A DNA stretch of 64,000 nt from Lyngbya sp. PCC 8106. Lineage in GTDB: Bacteria > Cyanobacteriota > Cyanobacteriia > Cyanobacteriales > Microcoleaceae. The position numbers were made by a program, and so were the translations under genes. The notes beneath the pieces were generated by a model that did no database searches, was not told where the DNA came from, and saw only the letters and a program-made list of their open reading frames with translations. Location: positions 159,845 to 223,844 of the forward strand of contig NZ_AAVU01000005.1 in the NCBI RefSeq assembly GCF_000169095.1, given 5' to 3'. This document shows, piece by piece, positions 8,397 to 17,440 of the stretch; position 1 is the stretch's first letter, and each line of letters starts with the position of its first letter.

Positions 8397-10490
8397 GTGG
8401 CACGTACTATCCCGCTTGAGAGAGTACGTAATATTGGTATTGCAGCCCACATCGATGCGGGCAAGACAACCACAACTGAACGGATTTTATTTTATTCAGG
8501 TGTGGTTCATAAAATGGGTGAAGTCCACGATGGTACTGCGGTTACTGACTGGATGGCTCAAGAGCGGGAGCGTGGTATCACGATCACGGCTGCCGCTATC
8601 AGTACCAGTTGGAGAGATCATCGCATCAATATCATTGACACTCCGGGTCACGTTGATTTCACGATTGAAGTCGAACGTTCAATGCGAGTGTTAGATGGAG
8701 TAATTGCCGTCTTTTGCTCTGTCGGTGGTGTTCAGCCCCAATCCGAAACCGTTTGGCGACAAGCAGAACGCTACAAAGTTCCTCGGATTGCATTCGTGAA
8801 CAAAATGGATCGCACAGGCTCCAACTTTTTCAAGGTTTACGAACAAGTTCGTGATCGCTTGAGAGCCAACGCCGTTCCGATTCAAGTTCCGATTGGTAGT
8901 GAAAGTGACTTCCGGGGACTTGTAGACTTGGTGGCGATGAAAACATACATCTACACCAATGACTTAGGTACAGATATCCAGGAAAGTGATGAAATTCCCG
9001 ATGAGGTCAAAGATCTCGTCGAGGAGTATCGCGAAAAAATGCTGGAATCTTTGGCTGAATGTGATGAAGCCATGATGGAAAAGTACCTCGGTGCCCTAGA
9101 AGGTGGCGAACTCCCGACAGAGGAAGAAATTCGCGCTGCAATTCGTAAGGCAACTATTGCCGGAACCATTGTCCCAATCTTGTGCGGTTCTGCCTTTAAA
9201 AACAGAGGCGTACAACGGTTGTTGGATTGTGTGGTCGATTACCTACCGGCTCCGACCGAAGTACCAGCGATTAAAGGTACACTTCCAAGTGGAGAAGAAG
9301 AAGAACGTCCGGCCAATGACGAAGCCCCCTTGTCTGCACTCGCTTTCAAGATTATGGCTGATCCCTATGGTCGTTTGACCTTTGTGCGGGTCTACTCTGG
9401 AGTTCTTCAGAAAGGAAGTTATGTTTACAACTCATCTAAAGACAAGAAAGAACGTATTTCTCGTCTGATTGTGTTGAAAGCAGATGATCGCATTGAAGTT
9501 GATGAACTGCGAGCAGGAGACTTGGGAGCCGCTTTAGGTCTTAAAGATACCCTGACTGGAGATACGCTATGTGATGATAGCTCTCCGATTATTTTGGAAT
9601 CTTTGTTTATCCCAGAACCTGTAATTTCGGTGGCGGTCGAACCCAAAACCAAACAGGATATGGAGAAGCTATCCAAGGCTCTGCAATCTCTGTCAGAGGA
9701 AGATCCCACTTTCCGAGTGTCTATTGATTCGGAGACCAACCAAACCGTAATTGCGGGGATGGGAGAACTCCACTTAGAGATTCTAGTAGACCGGATGTTA
9801 CGGGAGTTTAAGGTCGAAGCGAACGTGGGCGCCCCCCAGGTTGCCTATCGGGAAACCATTCGCAAAGCCGTTAAAACTGAGGGTAAGTTTATCCGTCAGA
9901 GTGGAGGTAAAGGTCAATACGGCCATGTCGTCATTGAACTTGAACCGGGTGAATCGGGAAGCGGCTTTGAATTTATTTCCAAAATTGTCGGGGGTTCTGT
10001 TCCGAAAGAATATATTAACCCGGCAGCAGAAGGAATGAAAGAAGCCTGTGAATCGGGTGTAATTGCCGGATATCCATTGATTGATGTCAAAGCGACATTA
10101 GTCGATGGTTCCTATCACGATGTAGACTCCTCTGAAATGGCTTTTAAGATTGCAGGTTCGATGGCAATCAAACAAGGAGTTCAGAAAGCCTCACCTGTGC
10201 TGCTTGAGCCAATGATGAAGGTCGAAGTAGAAGTCCCAGATGATTTTATCGGTACTGTCATCGGTGATCTCAACTCCCGTCGCGGCCAGATCGAGGCTCA
10301 GGAAACGGATCAGTCACAAGGTCTGGCGAAGGTAACGGCAAAAGTTCCTTTAGCGGAAATGTTTGGTTATGCGACTGATATTCGGTCAAATACCCAAGGA
10401 CGAGGAATATTCTCAATGGAATTTAGCCATTATGATGAAGTTCCTCGCAGTGTGGCTGAAACTATTATTGCCAAGAGTAAAGGGGAATAA
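8397..10490 (+). CDS. fusA: Translation elongation factor G
   Basis: 697 aa. GTPase that drives translocation of tRNA and mRNA on the ribosome and helps recycle ribosomes. Starts at GTG, 5 nt after a strong AAGGAGG ribosome-binding site (8384-8391 region). G1 AHIDAGKTTTTER, G2 region RERGITITAAA, G3 DTPGHVDF and G4 NKMD are all present, followed by domains II-V, including IAGMGELHLEI and the C-terminal RSNTQGRG motif. Complete, with the usual operon neighbours. Confidence 0.99.
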   Translation: MARTIPLERVRNIGIAAHIDAGKTTTTERILFYSGVVHKMGEVHDGTAVTDWMAQERERGITITAAAISTSWRDHRINIIDTPGHVDFTIEVERSMRVLDGVIAVFCSVGGVQPQSETVWRQAERYKVPRIAFVNKMDRTGSNFFKVYEQVRDRLRANAVPIQVPIGSESDFRGLVDLVAMKTYIYTNDLGTDIQESDEIPDEVKDLVEEYREKMLESLAECDEAMMEKYLGALEGGELPTEEEIRAAIRKATIAGTIVPILCGSAFKNRGVQRLLDCVVDYLPAPTEVPAIKGTLPSGEEEERPANDEAPLSALAFKIMADPYGRLTFVRVYSGVLQKGSYVYNSSKDKKERISRLIVLKADDRIEVDELRAGDLGAALGLKDTLTGDTLCDDSSPIILESLFIPEPVISVAVEPKTKQDMEKLSKALQSLSEEDPTFRVSIDSETNQTVIAGMGELHLEILVDRMLREFKVEANVGAPQVAYRETIRKAVKTEGKFIRQSGGKGQYGHVVIELEPGESGSGFEFISKIVGGSVPKEYINPAAEGMKEACESGVIAGYPLIDVKATLVDGSYHDVDSSEMAFKIAGSMAIKQGVQKASPVLLEPMMKVEVEVPDDFIGTVIGDLNSRRGQIEAQETDQSQGLAKVTAKVPLAEMFGYATDIRSNTQGRGIFSMEFSHYDEVPRSVAETIIAKSKGE

Positions 10491-10499
10491 TAGTTGAAA

Positions 10500-10564
10500 G
10501 GGGGCAAGAAGTGCAGGTGAGGAGATAAAATACAGATTAACTCCTTGTCGCCTTCTGCTCCCCC
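10500..10564 (+). repeat. Long imperfect inverted repeat between fusA and tuf
   Basis: GGGGG...AGAAG...GGAG pairs with CTCC...CTTCT...CCCCC across about 65 nt, starting 10 bp after the fusA stop. It is not followed by a T run, so it is not a standard terminator; it could be an RNA-processing or mRNA-stability element separating fusA from the highly expressed tuf. Confidence 0.5.
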
Positions 10565-10641
10565 AGACTCAATCTAGAGTGATCAGGTTTTAGCCTCAAT
10601 TATTCAACATCTAACATCTCGAATCAAAGATCAAGTAGGAT

Positions 10642-11871
10642 ATGGCACGCGCAAAATTTGAACGGAACAAACCTCACGTTAACATTGGTACAATTGGTCA
10701 CGTTGACCATGGTAAAACCACTCTGACTGCTGCTATCACCATGACATTGGCAGCAGGTGGTGGAGCCAAAGCCCGTAAATATGAAGATATTGATGCGGCT
10801 CCTGAAGAAAAAGCTCGGGGAATTACCATCAACACTGCTCACGTAGAGTACGAAACGGGCAGTCGTCACTATGCTCACGTAGATTGCCCCGGACACGCAG
10901 ATTATGTGAAAAACATGATCACGGGAGCAGCTCAAATGGATGGAGCGATCTTGGTGGTTTCTGCGGCTGACGGCCCCATGCCTCAAACTCGGGAACATAT
11001 TCTACTTGCTCGGCAGGTGGGTGTTCCGAGCCTTGTGGTTTTCCTCAATAAGCAAGACCAAGTTGATGACGAAGAGTTACTCGAACTGGTTGAATTAGAA
11101 GTGCGGGAATTGCTGAGTTCCTATGATTTTCCAGGCGATGATATCCCCATTGTTTCGGGTTCGGCTCTGCTGGCTGTAGAAGCGATGGTTGAAAATCCTA
11201 AAATCGCCAAGGGTGATAATCAGTGGGTTGATAAGATCTACGCGCTGATGGATAACGTCGATGAATACATCCCCACACCCGAACGTGCGATTGATAAGCC
11301 TTTCCTAATGGCGGTAGAAGATGTCTTCTCTATCACAGGTCGGGGTACTGTCGCCACGGGCCGGATTGAACGGGGTAAAGTCAAGGTGGGTGAAACCGTT
11401 GAGTTGGTCGGCATCAGAGATACTCGTAGCACAACTGTAACGGGTGTAGAAATGTTCCAGAAAATCCTCGACGAAGGAATGGCTGGAGATAACGTTGGAT
11501 TGTTGCTACGGGGTCTGCAAAAAGCCGATATCGCTCGGGGTATGGTACTCGCTAAACCCGGTAGTATTACCCCTCATACTCAATTTGAGTCTGAGGTTTA
11601 TGTTCTCAAAAAAGAAGAAGGTGGTCGTCATACACCCTTCTTTTCTGGCTATCGTCCTCAATTCTACGTGCGAACCACGGATGTAACGGGTACAATTGAC
11701 AGCTACACTGCTGATGATGGTTCCAATGTAGAAATGGTCATGCCGGGAGACCGGATTAAAATGAACGTGACTCTAATTACTCCAATTGCAATTGAGCAGG
11801 GAATGCGCTTTGCAATTCGTGAAGGAGGACGGACTATCGGTGCGGGAGTTGTGTCGAAAATTGTGAAGTAG
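10642..11871 (+). CDS. tuf: Translation elongation factor Tu
   Basis: 409 aa, the typical cyanobacterial/plastid length. Delivers aminoacyl-tRNA to the ribosomal A site as a GTP complex. G motifs GHVDHGKTT, the ARGITI switch, DCPGHADY and NKQD are intact, followed by beta-barrel domains 2 and 3 (GRGTVATGRIERG; GGRTIGAGVVSKI at the end). About 150 bp after fusA. Confidence 0.99.
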   Translation: MARAKFERNKPHVNIGTIGHVDHGKTTLTAAITMTLAAGGGAKARKYEDIDAAPEEKARGITINTAHVEYETGSRHYAHVDCPGHADYVKNMITGAAQMDGAILVVSAADGPMPQTREHILLARQVGVPSLVVFLNKQDQVDDEELLELVELEVRELLSSYDFPGDDIPIVSGSALLAVEAMVENPKIAKGDNQWVDKIYALMDNVDEYIPTPERAIDKPFLMAVEDVFSITGRGTVATGRIERGKVKVGETVELVGIRDTRSTTVTGVEMFQKILDEGMAGDNVGLLLRGLQKADIARGMVLAKPGSITPHTQFESEVYVLKKEEGGRHTPFFSGYRPQFYVRTTDVTGTIDSYTADDGSNVEMVMPGDRIKMNVTLITPIAIEQGMRFAIREGGRTIGAGVVSKIVK

Positions 11872-12268
11872 GCACGGCCTATAAACACTGATCAAAGAAA
11901 ACAGCTCGTCTTTAACCAATTGCGTTAATTCGTACAGTGGTAACTCAGGCGGGCTGTTTATCCCCGTGAGGTTCTACTCGATATTGTGAAAATATTAAAA
12001 TGGAATGATTTTCTTCAATTTGGAAGTTGATCGGTTGTTAACTTAAACCGTTTTAAACCGATGAATTAGACCAGAAGAAAACGATTCTGATCACTATTTC
12101 TGACTTCAAAAGCAGACAAAAAAACTGTCATGCTTGTTAACAAGTCAGAGCTTTGTGTGGTCAGAATACTCAAATGTTCTAGGGATGAGTATTTTACCCG
12201 TTTTGGGTAACATCTTGAAAACAGAAGTCGCTAAAAACTTAAACCGAACCTGGAAAACTCAAAACCCA
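11872..12268. other. Intergenic region tuf-rpsJ
   Basis: About 400 bp. The rpsJ reading frame is open back to an ATG at 12134, but S10 homology begins only at 12269, so the upstream codons are probably leader. No clear terminator; nothing else recognised. Confidence 0.4.
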
Positions 12269-12586
12269 ATGGCTACTATTCAACAGCAAAAAATTCGTAT
12301 CCGTCTCAAAGCATTTGATCGTCGTCTGCTGGATACATCTTGTGAAAAAATTGTCGATACAGCCAACCGCACAGGGGCAACCGCAATCGGCCCTATTCCT
12401 TTACCAACAAAACGACGCATTTATTGTGTGCTTCGTTCTCCTCACGTTGATAAAGATTCACGAGAACATTTTGAAACTCGTACTCATCGCCGCATCATTG
12501 ACATCTATCAGCCTTCTTCTAAAACCATTGATGCTTTGATGAAATTGGATTTACCGGCGGGTGTGGATATTGAAGTCAAGCTTTAG
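12269..12586 (+). CDS. rpsJ: 30S ribosomal protein S10
   Basis: 105 aa from the ATG at 12269; the start is set by S10 homology (MATIQQQKIRIRLKAFD). Part of the 30S head, also the NusE antitermination factor. Core motifs TGATAIGPIPLPTK, RTHRRIIDIYQPSSKTIDAL and DLPAGVDIEVKL are present. In cyanobacteria S10 follows tuf in the str cluster rather than heading the S10 operon, as here. Confidence 0.98.
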   Translation: MATIQQQKIRIRLKAFDRRLLDTSCEKIVDTANRTGATAIGPIPLPTKRRIYCVLRSPHVDKDSREHFETRTHRRIIDIYQPSSKTIDALMKLDLPAGVDIEVKL

Positions 12587-12698
12587 GCCCAATCCGTCAA
12601 TTTTACAGTACGCTGCTCGAAAATATAGCCATCACGGAGGAACAGGGGAAAGAAATCCGTTAAAGTAAAATAAAAGAAGCGCACACCATAAACGGACA

Positions 12699-13358
12699 AT
12701 GGCATCATCTTCCTCAATAGCAGTTCGAGAACTTCCCCTGTTTCCACTCCCAGAAGTGGTTCTATTTCCCGCCATACCTCTGCCGTTGCATATTTTTGAG
12801 TTTCGTTATCGGATTATGATCAACACTATCCTCGAAAGCGATAGTCGCTTTGGGGTTGTGATGTTTGATCCGACTCAAGGTAAAGTCGCTTCTGTCGGGT
12901 GTTGTGCTGAAATCATTCAGCATCAGCGTTTACCCGATGATCGCATCAAAATGATCACCCTGGGACAGCAACGATTTCGCGTTTTAGAAGCTGTTCGAGA
13001 AAAACCCTATTTAGTTGGGTTGGTTGAATGGATAGAAGACGTTCCCCCCCAACAAGATCTTAAACCTTTAGCAACGGAAGTTGAAGGCTTGCTGCGAGAT
13101 GTCGTTCGCCTCTCTAGTAAGCTGATGGATCAAAGCATCAAGCTCCCAGAAGATATTCCCAGTTTACCAACAGAACTGTCCTACTGGGTGGCGAGTAACC
13201 TCTATGGTGTACCCGCAGAGCAACAAGCTCTTTTAGAAATGCAAGATACCTCAGCTCGTTTAGAACGGGAAGCGGAAATCTTGGGTTCAACTCGTAGTCA
13301 CTTAGCGGCTAAAACCGTTCTCAAAGATACCTTTGAAAATCCTGTCGATCCCAACTAA
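12699..13358 (+). CDS. LON peptidase substrate-binding (N-terminal) domain protein
   Basis: 219 aa made of a LON N-terminal domain only, without the AAA+ or Ser-Lys protease parts of Lon. Signature: LPLFPLPEVVLFPAIPLPLH near residue 12, then a beta-rich fold with GQQRFRV and a helical C-terminal part. Such stand-alone proteins are common in cyanobacteria and plants; substrate and role unknown, possibly protein quality control. It lies 110 bp after rpsJ on the same strand and converges on the next gene. Confidence 0.88.
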   Translation: MASSSSIAVRELPLFPLPEVVLFPAIPLPLHIFEFRYRIMINTILESDSRFGVVMFDPTQGKVASVGCCAEIIQHQRLPDDRIKMITLGQQRFRVLEAVREKPYLVGLVEWIEDVPPQQDLKPLATEVEGLLRDVVRLSSKLMDQSIKLPEDIPSLPTELSYWVASNLYGVPAEQQALLEMQDTSARLEREAEILGSTRSHLAAKTVLKDTFENPVDPN

Positions 13359-13377
13359 GTGAACTCCTGAAAACTTG

Positions 13378-14805
13378 TTAATTTTGTGAGACTTCACAAT
13401 TCCAGAGCTTGTACCAACTTTGGACTGCTAACCAACCTCCGGATAGCAGTCCTGCTAAACTTAGGGTTAAGCCGCTGTAGGGAATCAATAAACCGAATAT
13501 TGGTAAAGCGACCCCTGCGATCGTGCAAATCACAGCCGCTAGAGATGCTTGACGATGTTTTCCAAGTCCCCAGACCAAAACGATTAAAATCGGATAAATC
13601 AGAGCAAAAGCCAGTTTAGCATCGATCAAACGACTGCTGTAGGTCAGAGTCAGTAAACAAGCAAAGAAAATACCCGCTGCGATCGCAACATCTCTCAAGC
13701 TCAAGGGTAATGACAAATTCAACAACAGAATCCACCACAAAAAGATTGCCGGAGCTAACAACAGCAGACGCGGTAAAATTCCTGTATCCGTCACCGGATC
13801 AGTAGCGGTAAAAACACCTAACGGATTACGCACAGAAACATTTCCCTCAAAAATCCAAGTTAACTCTCGTAAACGTTCCTTATCCTGGGTCACTGTCGGG
13901 AGAACTCCCGCAAAATCAGCATTGGGAAAATTGGCGTTTACGGTTAGGCGAAAATTAGACAACAGTTGTCCCATCGGTTCATACACCCAACGAGGCGCAC
14001 CTTGGGCTTGATACGTTACCCGAAACCGAGTTGTTTCTCCAGGCGCTAAACGAAATGGAAACCCATAGTCTCCCGGATTAACCGATACCAATGCTTTTCC
14101 CTCTTTTTCGACTTGAAAATTTTGGAGGATCTTATATCCAAAAGGGGGACGAACTTCAAAGAAAAACTGCTCAATATCACTGAGTCGGTTTACAACTTGA
14201 TATTCGGCTTCAAAGTCCACACTATACAACCATTGACGAGTCGCCGGATCCGTTGCTTGATCAATTTTAACTTGAATTTGGGAACCTGCGATCGCCAAAA
14301 ACCGATCCACTTTCCGGGTTGCTTCTTCCTCAATTTGTTGATTATCAACCCAGCGATAGTTTGTATAAGTTTCTTCTACCTGATAACGCACTTGAGGCGC
14401 TGCTTGTTCCAGCCGTTCACCTGAAACCGTTGTCACTACTTGAGCCACTTTTTGTTGTTCCCAGTGATGATATCGATTGGCGAGCGTTGAACACAAAAAA
14501 AATCCCCCCACCAAAATCACTAAAATCAAACCAAAATGAGGTAACTTTTGAATCACAAAAATATAGCGTTCTAATTCTCCTTGAAGAATAGCGGCGACAG
14601 AGGGTTCAGCTTGACGAGAATTCGACCAAGTAATCACCGCCATCACCAAGCCAAACGCCAAAACTAATAACGCCAACTTCCAAGAAAATTGAACGATTTG
14701 AGAGCCAAAATTAATTAACTCATTCGGATGGGTTAAATCGGGTAAATTCGGAATGCCTTGAAATGAAGGATACATCTCTAAAATCCGACGATAAAATATG
14801 TACAA
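13378..14805 (-). CDS. Conserved hypothetical multi-pass membrane protein
   Basis: Up to 475 aa; the Met at 14775 (MYPSFQG) is an equally good start. Not assigned to a named family. Visible architecture: two hydrophobic helices in the first 110 residues, a soluble beta-rich central region (about 120-330) containing a run typical of extracytoplasmic domains (PGDYGFPFRLAPGETTRFRV), then at least four hydrophobic helices to the C terminus. Transport or envelope role is possible but unsupported. Convergent with the LON-domain gene (19-bp gap). Confidence 0.75.
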   Translation of the reverse strand: MYIFYRRILEMYPSFQGIPNLPDLTHPNELINFGSQIVQFSWKLALLVLAFGLVMAVITWSNSRQAEPSVAAILQGELERYIFVIQKLPHFGLILVILVGGFFLCSTLANRYHHWEQQKVAQVVTTVSGERLEQAAPQVRYQVEETYTNYRWVDNQQIEEEATRKVDRFLAIAGSQIQVKIDQATDPATRQWLYSVDFEAEYQVVNRLSDIEQFFFEVRPPFGYKILQNFQVEKEGKALVSVNPGDYGFPFRLAPGETTRFRVTYQAQGAPRWVYEPMGQLLSNFRLTVNANFPNADFAGVLPTVTQDKERLRELTWIFEGNVSVRNPLGVFTATDPVTDTGILPRLLLLAPAIFLWWILLLNLSLPLSLRDVAIAAGIFFACLLTLTYSSRLIDAKLAFALIYPILIVLVWGLGKHRQASLAAVICTIAGVALPIFGLLIPYSGLTLSLAGLLSGGWLAVQSWYKLWNCEVSQN

Positions 14806-14923
14806 CTCTACTTATATTCATCCGCTCAGTCTCTACTCAGGTCTAGATAAAAAGAATTACAAGCTCATACCCAGACATTCCTGATTTTTGACTCCAATCA
14901 AAATCAATCCCACTTCACTTTAA

Positions 14924-15772
14924 TTAACGGTTCACAATCGAATAGCTGCCAAAAATTTTCAGCGTTTTCGTATAAGTTGCTAATTCAGCTAAAGCCGATT
15001 TTACAGATTGATTACAAGTATTAGCTTCCAGATCAATAAAAAACAAATAATCTCCGAGCAATCGCTTTGTGGGACGAGACTCAATCCGACTCATATTAAT
15101 CCCTTGTTCTGCAAAGACCTGTAACGGTTTAACTAAAATACCTGGCTTATTTTCCGGCACACTAAAGGCTAAAGAGGTATAATTTCCTCCGGGTGATGGT
15201 TGTAAACTAACCACCCAAAAGCGAGTACAATTATCGGGATAATCATTAATCGGATGAGCTAAAATCGGTAACTGATATAAACTAGCAGCTCGTTCTGATG
15301 CAATGGCTCCGGTAGTTGTCTTCTGGTTTAAATGTTGTAGGGCTTCTGTGGTTGAATTGGTGGCAATTTGTTGGACTTGGGGAAGATTTTGATTTAACCA
15401 CTCCTGACATTGAGCGAGGGCTTGAGGATGGGAATAAACGACTTCTATCTCTTGTGGATGTTTCGCTAGAGAAATCAAAGCATGGGAGATGGGTAAGACT
15501 AAAGCTTGCTGAATTTGGAGTGTATCGATTTGCCAGAGTGTATCTAAAGTCATACTGACACTACCTTCAATGGAGTTTTCTACAGGTACTACTCCTAAAT
15601 CAACTTCTCCCCTTGCCACTGCCCACAGGGTTTGAGCAATGCTGGGATAGGGATAAAGTGAAGATTTTAAGCCTTTAGTCTCAACTAGATGTCGAACGTA
15701 GGCTGTAGCGGCAGCTTCTGCATAGGTTCCCGCAGGGCCTAAATGGGCGATAGAAAATTGCATTTTGATCAA
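14924..15772 (-). CDS. pheA: Prephenate dehydratase
   Basis: Converts prephenate to phenylpyruvate in phenylalanine synthesis. 282 aa, monofunctional type without chorismate mutase. Begins IAHLGPAGTYAEAAA; VVPVENSIEGSVSMTLD and the substrate-site region TTGAIASERAA follow. The C-terminal ACT domain (from about residue 200) contains GILVKPLQVFAEQGINMSRI and ESRPTKRLLGDYLFF, the usual Phe feedback site. The actual start may be the Met at residue 4 (MQFSIAHLG). Confidence 0.96.
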   Translation of the reverse strand: MIKMQFSIAHLGPAGTYAEAAATAYVRHLVETKGLKSSLYPYPSIAQTLWAVARGEVDLGVVPVENSIEGSVSMTLDTLWQIDTLQIQQALVLPISHALISLAKHPQEIEVVYSHPQALAQCQEWLNQNLPQVQQIATNSTTEALQHLNQKTTTGAIASERAASLYQLPILAHPINDYPDNCTRFWVVSLQPSPGGNYTSLAFSVPENKPGILVKPLQVFAEQGINMSRIESRPTKRLLGDYLFFIDLEANTCNQSVKSALAELATYTKTLKIFGSYSIVNR

Positions 15773-16182
15773 TTTGATAACAAGAAATAGTTAAGCTACG
15801 AATTCACTTGAGTTTTCGATTGTCAGCTGAATCTGTAATGGGAAAAGCAGACGTTAGCTCACGAAAAAGTCTTTACTCCATTTTTCTCCCTTCCTTGTCA
15901 AACTACAATTTGAATTGATCAAGTCAGACTTTCAGATATTCCTCCGAAAGGTGGAAATTATTTCTATTTTCTCCAGATGTTGGTGATCAGTTGATAGAAG
16001 ACGTTATAATTCTTTACTTTAGACTGATTATCTATACCCATATGATGAGACAATTAACTGACCGAATTAAGGATTTATAAGGTTTGATTATTGAATGGTC
16101 TTTTTCTTTTGATCCGGATCACATCACAAATTGTTAAAATTAATTAAAATAAGTTTACAAAGTTTTCAATTTTAAGAGTTCT
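15773..16182. other. Divergent intergenic region pheA / DUF1997
   Basis: 410 bp, AT-rich, between divergent genes; presumably holds both promoters. No RNA gene or repeat recognised. Confidence 0.4.
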
Positions 16183-16770
16183 ATGGTAATTAAATTTAAC
16201 GCCACTCAGTCTGTTGAAATGGCTGTACCGCAACAGCAGATTCCGATTCAACATTATTTGCGTCAACCCAGACGTTTAATGAATGCTTTAGCCGATCCAA
16301 CTCGGTTAGAACAACTCAGCAAAGATACTTTTCGGCTCAAAATGCGCCCTCTGTCGTTTCTAATGCTAACGATCCAGCCGACAGTAGACCTAAAAGTTTG
16401 GGCTTTAGCAGACGGAACAATTGGCTTAAAATCGGTAGGCTGTGAAATTCGCGGAGTCGAATATATTAATCAACGTTTTTCTCTAAAATTAGTCGGACGT
16501 TTATCCCCAAGCCAGAAAGAAGGTACAACTCACCTGACGGGTCAAGCCAACTTAGAAGTTCAAGTAGAATTACCCCCTGCCTTAAAATTCACACCGCTAT
16601 CGATTTTAGAAACAACTGGGAATGGCTTACTCAAAAGTGTTCTGATGACGATTAAACAAAGACTGATGCACAACCTGCTGTGTGATTATCGTCAATGGGC
16701 TTCTGAACAAAATGAAACTTCAGTCAATCAGCCTGATTCTGTTCTCTCGGGTGAAGGTCAAACCATCTGA
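16183..16770 (+). CDS. DUF1997 family protein
   Basis: 195 aa, matching the cyanobacterial/plant DUF1997 family, a START/Bet v1-like predicted lipid- or ligand-binding fold. Recognisable stretch: IPIQHYLRQPRRLMNALADP and later FRLKMRPLSFLMLTIQPTVD. Its stop abuts the 3' end of rnhB on the other strand. The pheA-DUF1997-rnhB-rne neighbourhood recurs in cyanobacteria (from memory). Function unknown. Confidence 0.85.
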   Translation: MVIKFNATQSVEMAVPQQQIPIQHYLRQPRRLMNALADPTRLEQLSKDTFRLKMRPLSFLMLTIQPTVDLKVWALADGTIGLKSVGCEIRGVEYINQRFSLKLVGRLSPSQKEGTTHLTGQANLEVQVELPPALKFTPLSILETTGNGLLKSVLMTIKQRLMHNLLCDYRQWASEQNETSVNQPDSVLSGEGQTI

Positions 16771-17370
16771 TTAGGGCAAAGTTAAATCAAGAGGAAGTGA
16801 GAGTTGACAGGGAGCAAATGAAAGTCGATGTTGACGACTCGGGCCATAGCGTTGTAAAGCTTGTCGGTGTTTTTTTGTTCCATATCCCTTGTTATTACTC
16901 AGATCATACTCCCGATATTTGTCCGCTAAACGCACAATTAATTCATCTCGCCACACCTTCGCCACAATACTGGCAGCGGCGATTACGGTTGAAGTCTGAT
17001 CCCCTTTAATCACCGTTTGTTGGGGAATCAATAAATCCCGAATCGGTTGATTCCCATCAATCAAACATAAGTCTGGAGGCGGTTTTAACTTCAGGATTGA
17101 CCGCTTCATCGCCAATAAGGTCGCCTGGAGAATATTAAGCCGATCAATTTCTTGTACGGAGGCTACCGCCACTTGACAAGATAACGCCATCGCCCGAATC
17201 TCTTGCGCCAATCGCTTTCTCATGGGAGGCCGTAACTGTTTGCTATCTCGCACACCTGCCGCAGTTAAGGCTGTAATAGCTTCATCTGATAAAATTACAG
17301 CCCCTGCTACAACCGGGCCAAATAAAGCTCCCCGCCCAACTTCATCAATACCAGCAATCAATTGAGGCAT
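16771..17370 (-). CDS. rnhB: Ribonuclease HII
   Basis: 199 aa. Removes RNA from RNA-DNA hybrids and misincorporated ribonucleotides. The N-terminal motif AGIDEVGRGALFGPVVAGAV holds the first catalytic Asp-Glu pair; LCLIDGNQ gives the next Asp and AAASIVAKVWRDELI is a family signature. Lies 70 bp downstream of rne on the same strand, a pairing common in cyanobacteria, so probably co-transcribed. Confidence 0.97.
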   Translation of the reverse strand: MPQLIAGIDEVGRGALFGPVVAGAVILSDEAITALTAAGVRDSKQLRPPMRKRLAQEIRAMALSCQVAVASVQEIDRLNILQATLLAMKRSILKLKPPPDLCLIDGNQPIRDLLIPQQTVIKGDQTSTVIAAASIVAKVWRDELIVRLADKYREYDLSNNKGYGTKKHRQALQRYGPSRQHRLSFAPCQLSLPLDLTLP

Positions 17371-17440
17371 AGAATTTTGCGATTTGTGAGAACTTCACCT
17401 GCCCAGTTTCCTTCCCGAGTAGAAGCCACTGATCATCATC

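Noticed and set aside
12134..12268. 45-residue N-terminal extension of S10
   Set aside because: S10 homology begins at the Met at 12269; the extension has no counterpart in the family.
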